This document shows positions 40,359-42,454 of a stretch of DNA of 42,454 nt, in pieces. Under the pieces are notes generated by a model that did no database searches, had not been told where the DNA came from, and was given only the letters and a program-made list of their open reading frames with translations. Within the stretch, counting starts at the first letter, position 1. Every line of letters starts with the position of its first letter. The stretch lies in assembly GCA_028818795.1 (NCBI GenBank), contig JAPPND010000032.1, positions 1-42,454 of the forward strand. Reading direction: 5' to 3'. A program made the position numbers and the translations under genes. The DNA comes from Gammaproteobacteria bacterium. GTDB taxonomy: Bacteria; Pseudomonadota; Gammaproteobacteria; Pseudomonadales; Azotimanducaceae.

Positions 40359-42431
40359 GTGAACGTTCAGACCCACGAGAACCTGAGAGCCAAAGTCTGG
40401 GAAATCGCGAACCGACTTCGGGGCCCATACCGGCCTCCCCAGTACCGCCTCGTCATGCTGCCAATGGTCGTCTTGCGCCGGCTCGACTGCGTCCTGGAGT
40501 CGACCAAAGATGTCGTTCTGGCGAAGCTCAAGGAGTTGGAGGCGCAACGATCCCCACAGGCTGCGCTGGATCGCCTGCTCGGGAACGCCGCAGACCCTAA
40601 GCGTAAGTATCCGCTCTATAACACGAGCCCGTATACCTTCGCCCGGCTCCTCGGCGATGCCGAGAACATCGCGCCGAATCTCGTGTCGTACATCAACGGT
40701 TTCTCAGAGACAGCGCGGCGCATCTTCGAGCGTTTCAAGTTCGCCGACCAGATCGACAAGCTCGACTCCAGCAACCGCCTCTTCACCATCGTGAAGGCAA
40801 TGGCCGATGTCGATCTTCATCCCGACACGATTGACAACCTCCAGATGGGCTATCTGTTCGAGTATCTGGTGATGCGCTTCAACGAACAGGCCAACGAGGA
40901 AGCCGGAGATCACTTCACGCCCCGCGAGGTCATCCGCCTAATGGCGAACCTCATCTACACCGGAGAGCGGGATGTCTACAAGCCCGGCATCTACCGCGAG
41001 ATCTACGACCCGGCGTGCGGAACCGGCGGCATGCTGTCGGAATCCCAGAAGCTGATCTTGTCGCAGAACGAGCGGGCGGAGCTTGCGCTCTTCGGCCAGG
41101 AATACAACGACGAGTCTTGGGCGATCTGCTGCTCCGACATGCTGATCAAGGACGAAGATACCGCCAACATCGTCCTCGGCGACACGCTTGGCGACGGCAA
41201 GACCCGTGACGGTTTCGAGGCGAAACGCTTCCACTACCTCATGGCCAATCCGCCTTTCGGGGTCGAGTGGAAGGACCAAAAGGACGTCGTCCAACGAGAG
41301 CACCGATCAGCGGGCTTCTCGGGTCGGTTCGGCGCTGGGCTTCCGGCGATCGACGACGGATCGCTGCTATTCCTCCAGCACATGATCTCCAAGATGCATC
41401 CCTATGAGGAAGGCGACGAGGACCAGCCCGGCTCGAAGATCGCGATCGTCTTCAACGGATCGCCGCTGTTCTCCGGCGACGCTGGATCGGGACCGTCCAA
41501 TATTCGTCGCTGGATCGTCGAGAACGACTGGCTCGACGCCATCGTAGCCCTGCCCAACCAGCTCTTCTACAACACCGGCATCTTCACCTACATCTGGCTC
41601 GTGACGAACCGCAAACCGCCGGAACGGCGCGGCAAAGTGCAGCTCATCGACGGCACGCGTTTCTTCGAGAAGATGAAGAAGAGCCTCAACAACAAGCGCA
41701 ACGAAGTCACCGAGGACCAGATCCACCATCTCACGCGCACCTACGGTAACCACGTGGACGGCGAGACTGCCGAGCTCCAGATCAACGGTGATACCGAGAC
41801 TCGCGTCATCTCCCGCATCTTCGAAAACCGAGAGTTCGGGTTCCTCAAAGTGACAGTCGAGCGTCCCTTGAGGATGAACTTTGAGGCGACACCAGAGCGC
41901 ATCGCGCGACTCGACGATCAGACTGGCTTTCGCAACCTGGCGACATCGAAGAAGCGCAAGGACTCTGCGGCTGCCAAACGGGAGATCGAGGAAGGAACGA
42001 AGCGTCAGGATGCCATTCGTACCCTACTGGCGACCCTCGAAGGCAATGGTCGTTATATGGACAAAGCGGCGTTTGAGGCCGATGTGATGACGGCCGCAAA
42101 ACACGCTGGCGTCAAGATTCTGGCCGATCCCAAAAAGGCAATCTGCGCAGCTCTTGGGGAACGCGACCAACACGCGGAGATTTGTCGCGACAGTAAGCGG
42201 CGCCCCGAGCCCGACAGTGAGCTTCGGGACACTGAGAATATCTCCTTACCACCCGACACCGCACTTCCCCTGCCCATGGAATTCGGACCGAAGAGGCCGA
42301 ACGACCGTTTAGTCGAGGCGTTTCGGGATCACATCGACGCCTACATCGCCAGCGAGGTGCTACCTCACGTGCCCGATGCCTGGGTGGACTACACCAAGAC
42401 ATTGCTGTCCCACAAAGTGGGCGAAAAGTGA
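40359..42431 (+). CDS. hsdM: Type I restriction-modification methyltransferase subunit HsdM (690 aa)
   Basis: HsdM transfers methyl groups to adenine N6 and, with HsdS and HsdR, forms a type I restriction complex. The HsdM N-terminal helical domain is at about 8-150 (LRAKVWEIANRLRG, YRLVMLPMVVLRRLD). SAM-binding motif I is in YDPACGTGGML (about 216) and catalytic motif IV in MANPPFGVEWK (about 297). A long C-terminal tail (about 500-690) with charged helices distinguishes it from the classical about 530-residue HsdM. The start is a GTG with AAGGA about 12 bases upstream. hsdS and hsdR must lie beyond the right edge. Confidence 0.96.
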   Translation: MNVQTHENLRAKVWEIANRLRGPYRPPQYRLVMLPMVVLRRLDCVLESTKDVVLAKLKELEAQRSPQAALDRLLGNAADPKRKYPLYNTSPYTFARLLGDAENIAPNLVSYINGFSETARRIFERFKFADQIDKLDSSNRLFTIVKAMADVDLHPDTIDNLQMGYLFEYLVMRFNEQANEEAGDHFTPREVIRLMANLIYTGERDVYKPGIYREIYDPACGTGGMLSESQKLILSQNERAELALFGQEYNDESWAICCSDMLIKDEDTANIVLGDTLGDGKTRDGFEAKRFHYLMANPPFGVEWKDQKDVVQREHRSAGFSGRFGAGLPAIDDGSLLFLQHMISKMHPYEEGDEDQPGSKIAIVFNGSPLFSGDAGSGPSNIRRWIVENDWLDAIVALPNQLFYNTGIFTYIWLVTNRKPPERRGKVQLIDGTRFFEKMKKSLNNKRNEVTEDQIHHLTRTYGNHVDGETAELQINGDTETRVISRIFENREFGFLKVTVERPLRMNFEATPERIARLDDQTGFRNLATSKKRKDSAAAKREIEEGTKRQDAIRTLLATLEGNGRYMDKAAFEADVMTAAKHAGVKILADPKKAICAALGERDQHAEICRDSKRRPEPDSELRDTENISLPPDTALPLPMEFGPKRPNDRLVEAFRDHIDAYIASEVLPHVPDAWVDYTKTLLSHKVGEK

Positions 42432-42454
42432 CGGCCTGAACGCTCCCTGCTGTA

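Noticed and set aside
1-42454. CRISPR array
   Set aside because: No series of regularly spaced direct repeats was seen. The only tandem repeat noticed is the 13-base pair of copies at 29433.

Overview
This 42 kb window is high-GC bacterial DNA. It most resembles an uncultured gammaproteobacterium: it has an hpf-ptsN-ptsO nitrogen-PTS cluster, a DciA/DUF721 gene, an ECF sigma/anti-sigma pair and a Dpp/Opp-type ABC operon. I found no tRNA, rRNA or CRISPR array.

The layout has three parts. (1) Positions 1 to about 13,170 are a decayed mobile region. It opens with a tyrosine integrase cut by the window edge, then holds an internally deleted IS transposase, a bacteriocin-like cluster of tiny membrane proteins, a frameshifted ankyrin gene, an intact NYN-domain protein, remnants of two more integrases, a broken SNase gene and several small unknown genes. 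(2) Positions 13,171 to 32,040 look like conserved chromosome. Genes here are intact and tightly packed: RNA ligase RtcB, an ABC exporter, DciA, NPr/PtsN/HPF, a Rieske oxygenase, a five-gene peptide ABC importer, a nucleoside hydrolase, an ECF sigma/anti-sigma/periplasmic operon, an NTF2-like protein and a metallophosphoesterase. (3) From about 32,180 to the right edge lies a second island. An integrase closely similar to the first one is followed by defence-type genes: a DUF262-HNH-AlbA_2 fusion, an operon of a pentapeptide/ion-channel-like protein with a nucleotidyltransferase and a helical protein, a FitAB toxin-antitoxin pair and a type I restriction-modification hsdM. The hsdS and hsdR genes presumably lie beyond the edge.

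The best candidate for an undescribed system is the overlapping minus-strand operon at 37,128-39,202. It encodes a 53-residue leader protein, a pentapeptide-repeat protein ending in a TM-pore-helix-TM module, a nucleotidyltransferase with GSxxRG and SDxD motifs, and a small helical protein. Its genes overlap by 11, 19 and 4 bases. By architecture this reads as a sensor/membrane-effector plus nucleotidyl-transfer module inside a defence island, but that function is inference. A second notable item is a pair of homologous segments, one in each island (about 7,790-8,167 and 36,470-36,801). Both end in a long perfect hairpin whose arms share GTCACTACC but differ outside it with compensating changes.

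Frameshifts occur repeatedly in the left island, while I saw none in the central block. That argues for real gene decay rather than uniform sequencing error.
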